DNA from: Chloroflexota bacterium
GTDB lineage: Bacteria; Chloroflexota; Dehalococcoidia; SHYD01
Assembly: GCA_016190485.1 (NCBI GenBank)
Contig: JACPQN010000024.1
Location: forward strand, 1-58,343
Length of the DNA: 58,343 nt
Direction of reading: 5' to 3'
This document shows, piece by piece, positions 24,782 to 33,225 of the stretch. The number at the start of each line of letters is the position of its first letter. Position 1 is the first letter of the stretch. The notes below the pieces were generated by a model. It saw nothing but the letters and a program-made list of their open reading frames with translations, searched no databases and had not been told where the DNA came from. The position numbers and the translations under genes were made by a program.

Positions 24782-25717
24782 ATGGCACTCCTACCCTTTG
24801 TTGCAGGACTCATGATGACGGCGGGCATCATCCTCCTCTTCCGCGCACTCTCCATGCCGGAGGAGGAGGACACGCTGCAGACCCGGCTCAACCAGTACGG
24901 CGCTCGCCCGCCGAGCCTGGAGGAGATCGAGCTCCAGAAACCCTTCTCGGAGCGCATGCTGAAGCCCATCGTGCTGAAGCTGTCTGCCTCACTGGCAGCC
25001 CGCACACCCCAGAAGACCCTGGAAGACATCCGGATCAACTTGGACGGCGCCGGAAACCCCAACAATCTGACGGTGGCCGACTTTCTGGGCATCAAGGGGT
25101 TTGCCGGGCTGGCCCTGGGTGGCGTGGGGTTCCTGCTCCTCAGCGGCTCGGACCAGTCCGTCCTGGTGAAGGCCCTGGCCCCCCTTGGCCTGGCCTTCTT
25201 CGGCCAGAACCTGCCCAACATGTGGCTCAGCGGCAAGATCACCGCCCGCCAGAAGGAGCTCACCCTCTCCCTGCCCGATGCCCTGGACCTGCTGACCATC
25301 AGCGTGGAGGCGGGCATGGGCTTCGAGCAGGCCCTGCAGAAGGTGGCGGAGAAGTGGGACAACGCCCTGACCAGGGAGTTCGCCAGGGTGCTCCGGGAAC
25401 AGCGGATGGGCATGTCTCGCCGGGAGGCGCTGCGGGGCCTGGGCGCCCGCGCGGCGGTGCCGGAGGTGGTGGCTTTTACCTCGGCCATCATTCAGGCGGA
25501 CCAGCTCGGCGTCAGCATCAGCCGCATCCTGCAGCTCCAGTCGGAGCAGATGCGCATCAAGCGCCGGCAGAAGGCGGAAAAGCTCGCCCACGAAGCGCCC
25601 CTCAAGATGACCTTCCCCATGGTGCTGTTCATGATGCCCGCGCTGTGGATCGTGATCCTGGGCCCCATGTGGCCTAACATGGCCATCATGATGGGTGGTG
25701 GCGGCGGGGGAGGGTAG
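24782..25717 (+). CDS. tadC: Tad pilus assembly membrane protein TadC
   Basis: A 311-residue paralogue of TadB with the T2SSF domain (LSLPDALDLLTISVEAGMGFEQALQKVAEKW, and QADQLGVSISRILQLQSEQMR) and terminal helices. It starts at ATG 24782 behind a GGAGGTG ribosome binding site, 33 nt after tadB. It ends in a Gly-rich tail (MMGGGGGGG). Second half of the pilus membrane platform. No TadV peptidase, TadZ/CpaE, TadE or TadG gene follows in the window. Confidence 0.9.
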   Translation: MALLPFVAGLMMTAGIILLFRALSMPEEEDTLQTRLNQYGARPPSLEEIELQKPFSERMLKPIVLKLSASLAARTPQKTLEDIRINLDGAGNPNNLTVADFLGIKGFAGLALGGVGFLLLSGSDQSVLVKALAPLGLAFFGQNLPNMWLSGKITARQKELTLSLPDALDLLTISVEAGMGFEQALQKVAEKWDNALTREFARVLREQRMGMSRREALRGLGARAAVPEVVAFTSAIIQADQLGVSISRILQLQSEQMRIKRRQKAEKLAHEAPLKMTFPMVLFMMPALWIVILGPMWPNMAIMMGGGGGGG

Positions 25718-26096
25718 GCGGCCCACGTCGCCTGACGCGGTCCTCAAGGTACGCAACCTCCGGACCCAGCAGTGGCTGACGGAGGACCTCTGGGTGGCAG
25801 CCAGCTTCTGGGCCAAGCTGGTGGGTCTCCTGGGGCAGAGCGGCCTGGCGCCAAGCGCAGGGCTCTACATCGCGCCCTGCCAGTCCATCCACAGCTTCTT
25901 CATGCGCTTCCCCTTCGACGCGGTCTTCGTGGACGGCGGGTGGCGGGTGCTGCACCTCACGGAGGCCATGCCTCCGTTCCGCATCAGCCCCTACATATGG
26001 CGAGCCAAGGGCGTGCTGGAGCTGCCGGTCGGCGCCATCCACTCCAGCGGCACCCAGAAGGGCGACACGCTGGAGCTAGTGCGAGAGCAGGGCTAG
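25695..26096 (+). CDS. DUF192 family protein
   Basis: A 133-residue product overlapping the end of tadC by about 20 nt from GTG 25695 or 25698. It has the DUF192 pattern: FWAKLVGLLGQSGLAPSAGLYIAPCQSIHSFFMRFPFDAVFVD, then VLHLTEAMPPFR and AKGVLELPVGAI. The family is a small beta-rich domain of unknown biochemical function, often found near secretion or envelope genes. Unlike many relatives there is no signal peptide, so it is likely to be cytoplasmic. Confidence 0.8.
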   Translation: MVAAGEGRRPTSPDAVLKVRNLRTQQWLTEDLWVAASFWAKLVGLLGQSGLAPSAGLYIAPCQSIHSFFMRFPFDAVFVDGGWRVLHLTEAMPPFRISPYIWRAKGVLELPVGAIHSSGTQKGDTLELVREQG

Positions 26097-26110
26097 CGCT
26101 GCCCTGAGCC

Positions 26111-26809
26111 ATGGTCCTTCACGCGGGTTCCTGGAAGGACCGTCTCCTCGGCTTCTTCTTTCCTCGCCGCTGCCTCGGATGCGGCCGGGAAGGACGCTAC
26201 CTCTGCGCCGGATGCCTGGCTGCCAGTCCTGTGGTCGCGCCGCCCTGGTGTCCCCGCTGCGGGCTGCACCTCCCCGCGGGCCAGGAATGCCGGAGCTGCC
26301 AGCGGTTCCCCCTGCGCGTAGCAAGCGTCCTCTCGGCGTATGCCTACCGGTCGCCGGTGCGTGAGGCCATCATCCAGCTTAAGTACCACGGTGTGCGGAC
26401 CATAGGCCTGGAGTTGGCCGAACTGCTGGCGCGTTGCCTGGAGGAGCATTCTGCGCCGGTGGACCTGCTGGTGCCGGTGCCAATGCACCCGGCGCGCCGG
26501 CGGGAGCGCGGCTACAACCAGGCAGAGGTGTTGGGGGAGGCGCTGAGCCGGCTCCTGGGGTTGCCCCTGGCCTCCGGCGCATTGCAGCGGGTGCGCCCCA
26601 CACCCGCCCAAGCGCGACTCACCAGGGAAGAACGGTGGCAGAACCTGGCGGGCGCCTTCGCGGCCGGGCCTACCTCCGTGGCCGATAGGCGGGTGCTGCT
26701 GGTGGACGATGTGTGCACCACCGGGGCCACCTTGAGCGCCTGCGCCGACGCGTTGGAGACCGCAGGCGCCACCAGTGTCTGGGGGCTGACGGTGGCGCGG
26801 GAGGAGTAG
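26111..26809 (+). CDS. comFC: ComF-family phosphoribosyltransferase-like protein
   Basis: A 232-residue protein with the ComFC build. An N-terminal zinc-binding Cys cluster (CLGCGREGRYLCAGC, CPRCG, CRSCQ) is followed by a type I phosphoribosyltransferase domain with PVPMHPARRRERGYNQAE and the PRPP-binding loop LLVDDVCTTGATL. ComFC proteins act in DNA uptake during natural transformation in several bacteria. The nearby Tad pilus genes make a link to DNA uptake possible, but that is inference. Its start is 14 nt after the DUF192 gene. Confidence 0.87.
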   Translation: MVLHAGSWKDRLLGFFFPRRCLGCGREGRYLCAGCLAASPVVAPPWCPRCGLHLPAGQECRSCQRFPLRVASVLSAYAYRSPVREAIIQLKYHGVRTIGLELAELLARCLEEHSAPVDLLVPVPMHPARRRERGYNQAEVLGEALSRLLGLPLASGALQRVRPTPAQARLTREERWQNLAGAFAAGPTSVADRRVLLVDDVCTTGATLSACADALETAGATSVWGLTVAREE

Positions 26810-26850
26810 CTGAGGGCGCGGTGGATGCTGCGCCGCCGCGCCCCCTCATC

Positions 26851-26879
26851 TTGAAATGTCTACCCCGCTCCACTAGAAT
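26851..26879 (+). promoter_or_regulatory. Promoter of the hibernation factor gene
   Basis: TTGAAA (26851-26856), a 17-nt spacer and TAGAAT (26874-26879), about 33 nt before the GTG start. Confidence 0.65.
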
Positions 26880-26912
26880 GACGAATACGATAGAGCAGAA
26901 CAAGGGGAACCC

Positions 26913-27473
26913 GTGGAGCTTACGATCAAAGGCCGAAACACCGAGATCACAGACGATGTCAAGCAGTATGTGCAGAAGAAGCTGGAACGGGTGGGGCGGC
27001 ACCTCCCCTTCCGAGACGTGGAGACGGTGGTGGAGCTGTTCCAGAAGCAGAGCAAGCGCCAGGACCAGCGCTCCGTGGTAGAAATCACCATGACGGCCAA
27101 TGGGGCCGTGCTGCGCTGCGAAGAGAAGGCCGCCGACTTCCCCGCCGCCATCGACACTGCGGCCGATAGCCTGGACCGCCAGATCGAGCGTTTCAAGGGC
27201 CGGCTCTACGACCGCCACCGCGCCGGCGCCGCGGAGCGGGCGGGCGTGGGTCGGGGCATGCTGGGCCCCGCCGCCGCGGCCGAGACCGTCTCTGCTGTGA
27301 TCCGCCGCAAGCGCTTTCTGGTGGAAGCCATGGACGAGGAGGAGGCCGTGGAGCGTATGGAGCTGGTGGGACATGACTTCTTTGTCTTCCTCAACGCCGG
27401 CACCGGCCGGCTGGGGATCGTCTACCGCAGAAAGGACGCCGGGTACGGCTTGCTGGACCCGCACCTTCCGTGA
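26913..27473 (+). CDS. hpf: Long-form ribosome hibernation promoting factor
   Basis: A 186-residue protein starting at GTG 26913. The N-terminal half is the S30AE/YfiA domain (MELTIKGRNTEITDDVKQYV, then EITMTANGAVLRCEEKAADFPAAIDTAADSLDRQI). A short linker leads to the C-terminal dimerisation domain (RRKRFLVEAMDEEEAVERMELVGHDFFVFLNA, GIVYRRKDAGYGLLDP). Long HPF pairs 70S ribosomes into inactive 100S dimers in stationary phase or stress. Its promoter is close to consensus. The stop codon overlaps the GTG start of the PfkB kinase gene (GTGA), an unusual coupling. Confidence 0.93.
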   Translation: MELTIKGRNTEITDDVKQYVQKKLERVGRHLPFRDVETVVELFQKQSKRQDQRSVVEITMTANGAVLRCEEKAADFPAAIDTAADSLDRQIERFKGRLYDRHRAGAAERAGVGRGMLGPAAAAETVSAVIRRKRFLVEAMDEEEAVERMELVGHDFFVFLNAGTGRLGIVYRRKDAGYGLLDPHLP

Positions 27474-28453
27474 TCATCACCCTGACCACGAACCCCGCCA
27501 TAGACCATACCGTCACCCTGGACGCGCTGGTGCCGGGGGATACCAACCGGGTCGTGGAAAGCCGCAGCGACCCGGGGGGCAAGGGGATCAACGTCTCTAG
27601 GGCCCTCCTGGAGCTGGGATGTGAGAGTCTGGCCATGGGCTTTGTTGCGGGCGCCCGTGGCCGGTTTGTTGAGCACGCGCTGCGGGAGCAGGGCATCTAC
27701 ACGGACTTCCTGCACATCTCCGGCCAGATCCGCACCAATATCACCATCCAAGACCGTAAGCACAACACCACCACCACCTTGAACGAGCCGGGACCCAGGG
27801 TGGAAGCCCAGCATGTGGCATCGCTGCTGCAACGGGTGAAAAAGCAGCTCAGCCCTGGCGACTGGCTCATCATCGGGGGAAGCCTGCCGCCCGGTGTGGA
27901 CCCGGGATTCTATGCCCGGGTGATTACCCTGGCCAAAGGGCTGGGCGTGCGCTGCGTCCTGGATGCCGATGGCGAACCCCTGGCCCGGGGGATTGCGGCG
28001 CAGCCATACCTGGTGAAGCCGAACCGCCTGGAGGTGGAGCGCCTGCTGGGGCGTATGCCCAAGAGCAGGGAGCCCCTGCTGGAGGCGGCGATCCGCATTC
28101 ACGAGGCAGGTGTAGCGGTGGTGGTCCTCTCCGAGGGCTACCAGGGCGCGGTGATGGTGACCAACGAGGGCACCTGGCGCGCGTACCCGCCGGCCATCGC
28201 TGCCGTGAGCCCCGTGGGTAGCGGCGATGCCATGGTGGCGGGGATGGTGCAGGTACTGAGTCAGGACGGCCCGCCCGAGGAGGCGCTGCGGCTAGGCGTG
28301 GCCGCGGGCACCGCCGCGGCCATGACGCCCGGCACGCTCTTGTGCCGCCAGGCGGACGTGGTACGCCTGCTGCCCCGGGTTCAGGTCCGCCGGATCCCCC
28401 GCGGAGACCGGACCTCGGCGCTGGCCGGCGCAGCGCCCCGCCCTCATCGGTAG
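27470..28453 (+). CDS. PfkB-family sugar-phosphate kinase (1-phosphofructokinase/tagatose-6-P kinase type)
   Basis: A 327-residue kinase beginning MIITLTTNPAIDHTVTLD, the typical FruK/LacC start. The Gly-rich PfkB signature DPGGKGINVSRALLELG follows, and the C-terminal VGSGDAMVAG holds the catalytic Asp at about residue 253. These enzymes phosphorylate fructose-1-phosphate, tagatose-6-phosphate or related sugar phosphates. No PTS or fructose transporter gene is nearby, so the substrate is uncertain. Translation is likely coupled to hpf through the GTGA overlap. Confidence 0.85.
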   Translation: MIITLTTNPAIDHTVTLDALVPGDTNRVVESRSDPGGKGINVSRALLELGCESLAMGFVAGARGRFVEHALREQGIYTDFLHISGQIRTNITIQDRKHNTTTTLNEPGPRVEAQHVASLLQRVKKQLSPGDWLIIGGSLPPGVDPGFYARVITLAKGLGVRCVLDADGEPLARGIAAQPYLVKPNRLEVERLLGRMPKSREPLLEAAIRIHEAGVAVVVLSEGYQGAVMVTNEGTWRAYPPAIAAVSPVGSGDAMVAGMVQVLSQDGPPEEALRLGVAAGTAAAMTPGTLLCRQADVVRLLPRVQVRRIPRGDRTSALAGAAPRPHR

Positions 28454-28540
28454 CCAGGTGCCACGGGGTGTCCTGCTAAGCCGACTGCGCCAGACCCGTA
28501 TCCTCCTTCCCGCTCCGTTTTCTCCGCTCCGGCCACTAAC

Positions 28541-30061
28541 GTGGCGTCCCCCGCCCCTATGACGGCGTCTGCCGCTCGGTCGCCCGAAGAAGCGCAGTCC
28601 ACCGCCAGGGGGCCTGCCCAAGGGCTACCCCTCGCCTGGGCAGGAGCGCTGGCGGTGCTGGTGGTAGCGACCCGTTGGCCCTTCCGCAGCCAGTACCTCT
28701 TCAACTGGGACGCCGCGAACTTCGCTCTGGCCACTCGCCACTTCGACGTAACGCTGCACCAGCCCCACCCACCGGGGTACCCCTACTTCGTGGGCTTAGG
28801 CACGCTCGTGTCCCTGGTGGTGGGCGACGCCAACGCCGCGCTGGTGGCCGTCAGCGTGCTGCTGGAGACGCTGGCGGTGGCGTCGCTGTACCTGCTGGGC
28901 GCGCGCCTCTTCGGCCACCGGGCAGGGCTGGCGGTCGGCCTGCTGCTGGGGGCCAGTGTGACCTTCTGGAGTTATGGCGAGCTGGCGCTGGCCTACCCCG
29001 CGCTGGCCGCCTTCAGCACCCTGGTGGCCTATTTTGCCTACCGGTGCGTCGTCCAGGGGGATGATCTGCTGCTGCCGTGCGCAGTGGCCTATGGAGTGGG
29101 CAGCGGCTTTCGGCCCGACCTGGCGCTCTTCCTGCTGCCGCTGCTGCTGGCCTCCTGCTACCGCCGTCCGGCGGGCAAGGCAGTTTTGGCGCTCGCGGTG
29201 GGGGTGGGAGGCGTCCTCCTCTGGCTCCTGCCGGTGATCGCGCTCTCAGGCGGCCCAAGCGGCTATGGGGAGGTTTCCTGGGCCTACATCGGGACCGACG
29301 TGGTGGAGCGCTACGCCCCGGCGGCCCAGGGCCTGGCGGGCCTGGCGGTGAACCTCCGGGACACCGGCCAGTATCTCCTGCACGCCCTCTACGCAGAGGC
29401 CCCCGTGGTGGCCGGCGGCATCCTGCTGCTTCTGAGGCGCAGGCCCCACCGTGACGAGTGGGCCACCTACCTCTTTCTGCTGGGCTGGATGGCGCCCATG
29501 GCGGCGTTCTACGTCTTCGTCCACATCGGTGACCCCGGCTACATCTTCAGCATGCTCCCGGCGCTGCTGCTGCTGGGGATCGGCGGGTGGCGCCGCGTGA
29601 TTTCCGCCGCCTCGGAGCAGGGGCGCACGCTGGCCGCCTGCGGGCTGGCCCTGGCGCTGCTGGCGAACACCCTGGTGTTCCTGCTGCACCAGCGGCCGCT
29701 GACGCTGCCGGGCCTCCTGGCCAGCGACGCCGGCGCGGCCGCCCGGTTGAGCTACCTGCGCGGCCACCGCCCGCAGGAGGTGCTCCTGGTCTCCTACGAC
29801 AGCTACAAGAGCCTGCGCTACTACCTTCCCCAGTACACCAACTCCGTGTGGCTGGATACGGCGACGCCCCGGCGCCAGGTGTTCCCCATACCCGCAGAGG
29901 CCCGCTGGGCCATCCTGCTGGACCCCAGCGTCTTCGCGCTGGCGCAGCGCCTGCCGGCAGAGGCCGAATCGCTGCCCGGCGGGGTCTGGGCCGCCCGGCT
30001 CCCGGTGCGGGCCGGGCAGGCGCTGGTATACGAGGGCGGGCGGCTGACCCTGGAGCCGTAG
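28541..30061 (+). CDS. GT-C-type polytopic membrane protein
   Basis: Up to 506 residues from GTG 28541; ATG 28559 in the same frame is an equally good start. The first loop reads FNWDAANFALATRHFDVTLHQPHPPGYPYFVGLG, an acidic motif and HPPGYP signature common to GT39-like and DUF2723-like membrane glycosyltransferases. About 11 further helices and a short soluble tail follow. It stands apart from the main array at 4.8-20 kb and could be a late acquisition or a separate pathway. Substrate unknown. Confidence 0.65.
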   Translation: MASPAPMTASAARSPEEAQSTARGPAQGLPLAWAGALAVLVVATRWPFRSQYLFNWDAANFALATRHFDVTLHQPHPPGYPYFVGLGTLVSLVVGDANAALVAVSVLLETLAVASLYLLGARLFGHRAGLAVGLLLGASVTFWSYGELALAYPALAAFSTLVAYFAYRCVVQGDDLLLPCAVAYGVGSGFRPDLALFLLPLLLASCYRRPAGKAVLALAVGVGGVLLWLLPVIALSGGPSGYGEVSWAYIGTDVVERYAPAAQGLAGLAVNLRDTGQYLLHALYAEAPVVAGGILLLLRRRPHRDEWATYLFLLGWMAPMAAFYVFVHIGDPGYIFSMLPALLLLGIGGWRRVISAASEQGRTLAACGLALALLANTLVFLLHQRPLTLPGLLASDAGAAARLSYLRGHRPQEVLLVSYDSYKSLRYYLPQYTNSVWLDTATPRRQVFPIPAEARWAILLDPSVFALAQRLPAEAESLPGGVWAARLPVRAGQALVYEGGRLTLEP

Positions 30062-30070
30062 AGGCCTTTC

Positions 30071-30733
30071 ATGGAAGCCCTGGGGCTGCTCTTTCTGTCA
30101 TCCTTCATCGTGGGCCTCTCTGGGGCCGCCACGCCGGGCCCGCTCCTCATGGTCAATATCGCCGAGGTCGCGCGCCGCGGCTTCTGGGCGGCGCCAGCGC
30201 TGGCCCTGGGCCACAGCCTGCTGGAGCTGGTGACGGTGGCGCTCTTGGGCCTGGGGTTGAGCCAGGTGCTCCACACGGGGGTGATCCCCGGACTGGTGGG
30301 CCTGCTGGGCGGCCTCTTCCTCCTCTGGATGGGAGGGGGCATGATCCGCAGCGCCCCCCGGCTCTCCCTGCGGGCCGCCATGGCCGATGCGCGGAGCAGC
30401 CCTGCCGGCCTGCCGGTGCTCCTGGGTGTCACCGCCAGTCTCTCGAACCCCTACTGGCTGGTCTGGTGGGCCACCGTGGGGGCCAGCTTCATGGTGGCGT
30501 CGCTGGCGTGGGGCCTGGTGGGCCTGGCCACCTTCTACGTGGGGCACATCGCATCGGACTTCGCCTGGTACGCCTTTGTAGGGGCCGTGGTGGCCACGGG
30601 CCGGCGCGCCATGACCGACGCTGTCTACCGGGGGCTACTGGTGGCCTGCGCCGTCTTCCTGCTGGCTCTGGGAGCCTTCTTCATCCTCTCAGGCATCGGG
30701 GCCCTGGTGGGGCTGCGCCTCATTGACGCGTAG
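30071..30733 (+). CDS. LysE/RhtB-family amino-acid exporter
   Basis: A 220-residue six-helix protein with the family opening FIVGLSGAATPGPLLMVNIAEVARRGFWAAPALALGHS, which contains the conserved G-x-x-x-PGP motif. LysE-family proteins export amino acids or related small solutes using the proton gradient. It starts 9 nt after the upstream GT-C gene and may share its transcript. Substrate cannot be deduced. Confidence 0.85.
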   Translation: MEALGLLFLSSFIVGLSGAATPGPLLMVNIAEVARRGFWAAPALALGHSLLELVTVALLGLGLSQVLHTGVIPGLVGLLGGLFLLWMGGGMIRSAPRLSLRAAMADARSSPAGLPVLLGVTASLSNPYWLVWWATVGASFMVASLAWGLVGLATFYVGHIASDFAWYAFVGAVVATGRRAMTDAVYRGLLVACAVFLLALGAFFILSGIGALVGLRLIDA

Positions 30734-30819
30734 CGTCGCGTAGAAGGTCGGCAGGAGCGCCCGCAGCAGCGGGAAGTAGTGTAGAATAGCCAGGGCCGCT
30801 CGCCTCTGAGGAAACTGCC

Positions 30820-32148
30820 TTGACCAAGACCCTCGCGCCGGCCATGGGGCCGCCTATCACCACCCCCTTCTTCTACGGATGGCTCGTTCTGGCCATGGCC
30901 ATGGTGAGCGCGTTCCTGGCCGCGGGCAGCTCGCAGCTATTCATGGGCATCATGCTGAAGCCCATGAGCGAGGAGATGGGGTGGAGCCGCACCCTGGTCT
31001 CGGGCGCAGTCACCGCGGGCACCTTTGCGGGGGGATTCCTCTCCCCGCTGGTAGGCGCGCTGGCCGACCGGCACGGCCCGCGCATCCTGATGCCCCTGGG
31101 GGCGTGCGTCGTCTCCCTGGCCCTGCTGGCGCTCTCGGGCGTGGACTCCCTGTTGCAGTTCTACCTGGCCTATGTCGTCGCTCGTAGTGTCGCGACGGTA
31201 TGCCTGGGAGGGGTGGTGCCGTTGACCACCGTGACCAACTGGTTCTTCCGGATGCGGGGCAGAGCCCTGGGCTTGGTCGCTATGGCGCTCCCTTTGGGTG
31301 GCTCGTTGCTGGCCCTGGCCGGCGCGCAGATCATGGCCCTGGATAGCTGGCGGACGGTGTTCCTGGTCTTTGCCGCGGTGACCGCGGTCGTGGTCGTGGT
31401 CCCGTCCTACTGCATCATGCGACGGCGGCCGGAGGACATGGGCCTGTTGCCCGATGGCGCCCGAAGCGAAGGAGCCACCCCCCACGCGCCGCAGCACGGC
31501 GAGCCCGGACCGTCGTCCGAGTACAGCTTTACGCTGGGAGAGTCCCTCCGGACCCGGACCCTCTGGCTCCTGATCGTGAGCATGGTGCTGGATATCCTGG
31601 CCAACGGCGCAGTGGGCTTTCACCAGGTAGCCTACTACAGCGACATCGGCCTGTCTCCGGCGGTGGCCGCGGCGGCCCTGAGCGTGTACGGGCTGGCCGG
31701 CGCCCTCTCCAGCGGCTTCTGGGGCTTCCTGATCGAGCGGATGTCTCCCCGGGCGCTCCTGGCGCTGGTCATGCTGCTGGCCGCCCTGGCCTCGGGCCTG
31801 CTGCTGGTGGTGAACAGCGACGCCACTGCCCTGGGCGTCAGCGCGCTCTACGGCTTCGCGGCCCGGGGCGAAGGGCCCCTGCTGAACATGATCCTGGCCC
31901 GCTACTACGGGCGGGACTCCTTCGGCGCCATCAGCGGGTTCACCACGCCCTTCCTCATGCTGGGGCTGGGGCTGGGTCCGCTGGTGGGCTCCCTCACCTT
32001 CGACCTGACGGGCACCTACCAGGGGGCCTTCGCAGCCTTCGCCGCCATCTACGTGCTTACCGCAGGCTTCACCTACCTGGCCACGGCGCCCCGCCTGCCC
32101 GCCCATGCGCGGGCGGGGCGTACGGGGACAAGCGAGCAGCGTGGATGA
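30820..32148 (+). CDS. Major facilitator superfamily transporter
   Basis: A 442-residue MFS protein from TTG 30820. The start (FFYGWLVLAMAMVSAFLAAGSSQLFMGIMLKPMSEEMGWSRTLVSGA) and the loop 2-3 motif GALADRHGPRILMPLG are typical of the monocarboxylate/oxalate-like MFS clade frequent in Chloroflexota. Two six-helix halves are visible, with a central hydrophilic loop near residues 195-235 (PHAPQHGEPGPSSE). It probably imports or exports an organic acid. Confidence 0.82.
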   Translation: MTKTLAPAMGPPITTPFFYGWLVLAMAMVSAFLAAGSSQLFMGIMLKPMSEEMGWSRTLVSGAVTAGTFAGGFLSPLVGALADRHGPRILMPLGACVVSLALLALSGVDSLLQFYLAYVVARSVATVCLGGVVPLTTVTNWFFRMRGRALGLVAMALPLGGSLLALAGAQIMALDSWRTVFLVFAAVTAVVVVVPSYCIMRRRPEDMGLLPDGARSEGATPHAPQHGEPGPSSEYSFTLGESLRTRTLWLLIVSMVLDILANGAVGFHQVAYYSDIGLSPAVAAAALSVYGLAGALSSGFWGFLIERMSPRALLALVMLLAALASGLLLVVNSDATALGVSALYGFAARGEGPLLNMILARYYGRDSFGAISGFTTPFLMLGLGLGPLVGSLTFDLTGTYQGAFAAFAAIYVLTAGFTYLATAPRLPAHARAGRTGTSEQRG

Positions 32149-32168
32149 GAACGTAAGCACTCGCCTGT

Positions 32169-32300
32169 TATAATGGCATGAACCACAACCGGTGGTGAGT
32201 AAGTTTTATGCACAGGTGCGGGTGAGCCTCGAGAGCCGAAGAATAAGCGGTACTTACTGTAAGTAGAGTATACTACTCCAGTCGCTCATACTCTATTTTG
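32169..32300 (+). promoter_or_regulatory. Possible promoter and dyad ahead of the 32.3 kb gene
   Basis: An extended -10 (TGTTATAAT, 32166-32174) without a good -35. About 90 nt later lies an 8-bp inverted repeat, TAGAGTAT...ATACTCTA, with a 16-nt loop. It could be an operator or leader for the downstream genes. Confidence 0.35.
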
Positions 32301-32318
32301 AGCGAGAGGAGAAACTCG

Positions 32319-32593
32319 ATGCCAATCACGGCCATCTTTCAAGTCCAAAAGATGTCTGCTTCACAATATGACCAAGTGATTCGGGAGCTTGAGCCTCGGG
32401 TCACGGCAAGCCCAAGGGACGCCGGTATCACGTGGCCTCCCCCAATGGTGAAGGCTGGTATGTACTAGACGTTTGGGAATCCCCGGAGGCCCTCCAAGAG
32501 TTCGCCCAAGTGCTCATGCCTATTCTGATGCGGAACGGAGTCGATCCGCTACCAACCCCGCAAATTCTTCCTACGCATAACATCCTCAGTTGA
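32319..32593 (+). pseudogene. Small dimeric alpha/beta-barrel-like protein gene broken by a 1-nt deletion
   Basis: ATG 32319 opens MPITAIFQVQKMSASQYDQVIRELE and would stop at a TAG after 49 codons. Reading on in the -1 frame from about 32390 gives ASGHGKPKGRRYHVASPNG, then GWYVLDVWESPEALQEFAQVLMPILMRNG, ending at TGA 32591-32593. The two parts join if one G is restored near 32393 (GAGGCCTCG). The whole is about 91 residues and resembles small antibiotic-monooxygenase-like or Dabb-type proteins. The lesion may be real or a sequencing error. The ribosome binding site GAGAGGAG is intact. Confidence 0.8.
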
Positions 32594-32633
32594 GTTAATA
32601 ACTGCAGCGCGAAGACCGAGAAGGGAGAACGCG

Positions 32634-33122
32634 ATGAGAAAGGTCATTGTTGCGGGTATTGCTGTCATAGTTGTAGTTCTAGCTCTTGCCCGCTATGGCG
32701 GTGGATTAGTTAAGGCTGCTCCAACAGCTTTTGTGACAGGAGGAGGAGCGGGGATGTTCCCCTTCCCGCCCTTTGCCGGCGACCACATAAATGTCACCCC
32801 TTCTGCCCGGCAGGGGCCCAGTGACTCGGTTCAGGGCCGGTTCAATCTCGCGCACCATAGCGCCGCTGGAGGGCTAGTAGCAGATGTGGCGGGTGAAGTG
32901 ACGTGCCTGACGGTCGTCGGCAACGCAGCGCAGGTTACCGGAGTGATCACACAAGGGGAGCAAACTGGCCAGGCAGTTGCCATTACGGTGGTGGACAACG
33001 GTGAGATTGATGCCGCGGGGGTTGACCTCTCCTTCTTTCCAGCTCCTCATCCCATTGCGCCATGTCAGGTCGTTGCGCCTTATATGCCTATCGATAGCGG
33101 CAACTTCACAGCGCACGATTAA
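32634..33122 (+). CDS. Exported protein of unknown function
   Basis: A 162-residue product with a signal peptide (MRKVIVAGIAVIVVVLALARYGGGLVKAA) and a likely cleavage site near AAPTA. The mature part is beta-rich and acidic to neutral: GRFNLAHHSAAGGLVADVAGEVTCLTVVGNAAQVTGVI, then VVDNGEIDAAGVDLSFF. Two Cys residues could form a disulfide. I do not recognise a named family with certainty. It follows the broken 32.3 kb gene by 40 nt and precedes a Tat-exported protein. Codon use looks more AT-rich than in the flanking genes. Confidence 0.7.
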   Translation: MRKVIVAGIAVIVVVLALARYGGGLVKAAPTAFVTGGGAGMFPFPPFAGDHINVTPSARQGPSDSVQGRFNLAHHSAAGGLVADVAGEVTCLTVVGNAAQVTGVITQGEQTGQAVAITVVDNGEIDAAGVDLSFFPAPHPIAPCQVVAPYMPIDSGNFTAHD

Positions 33123-33225
33123 ACAAAAGGAGCGCACGCTCAAGCGAAAGGAGGTGGCAGACCGGCGAGGAGCTAGCTCACGGTACGAGCAGGAAATCAT
33201 GTCTTCACTAAGGAGGATAAATCCA

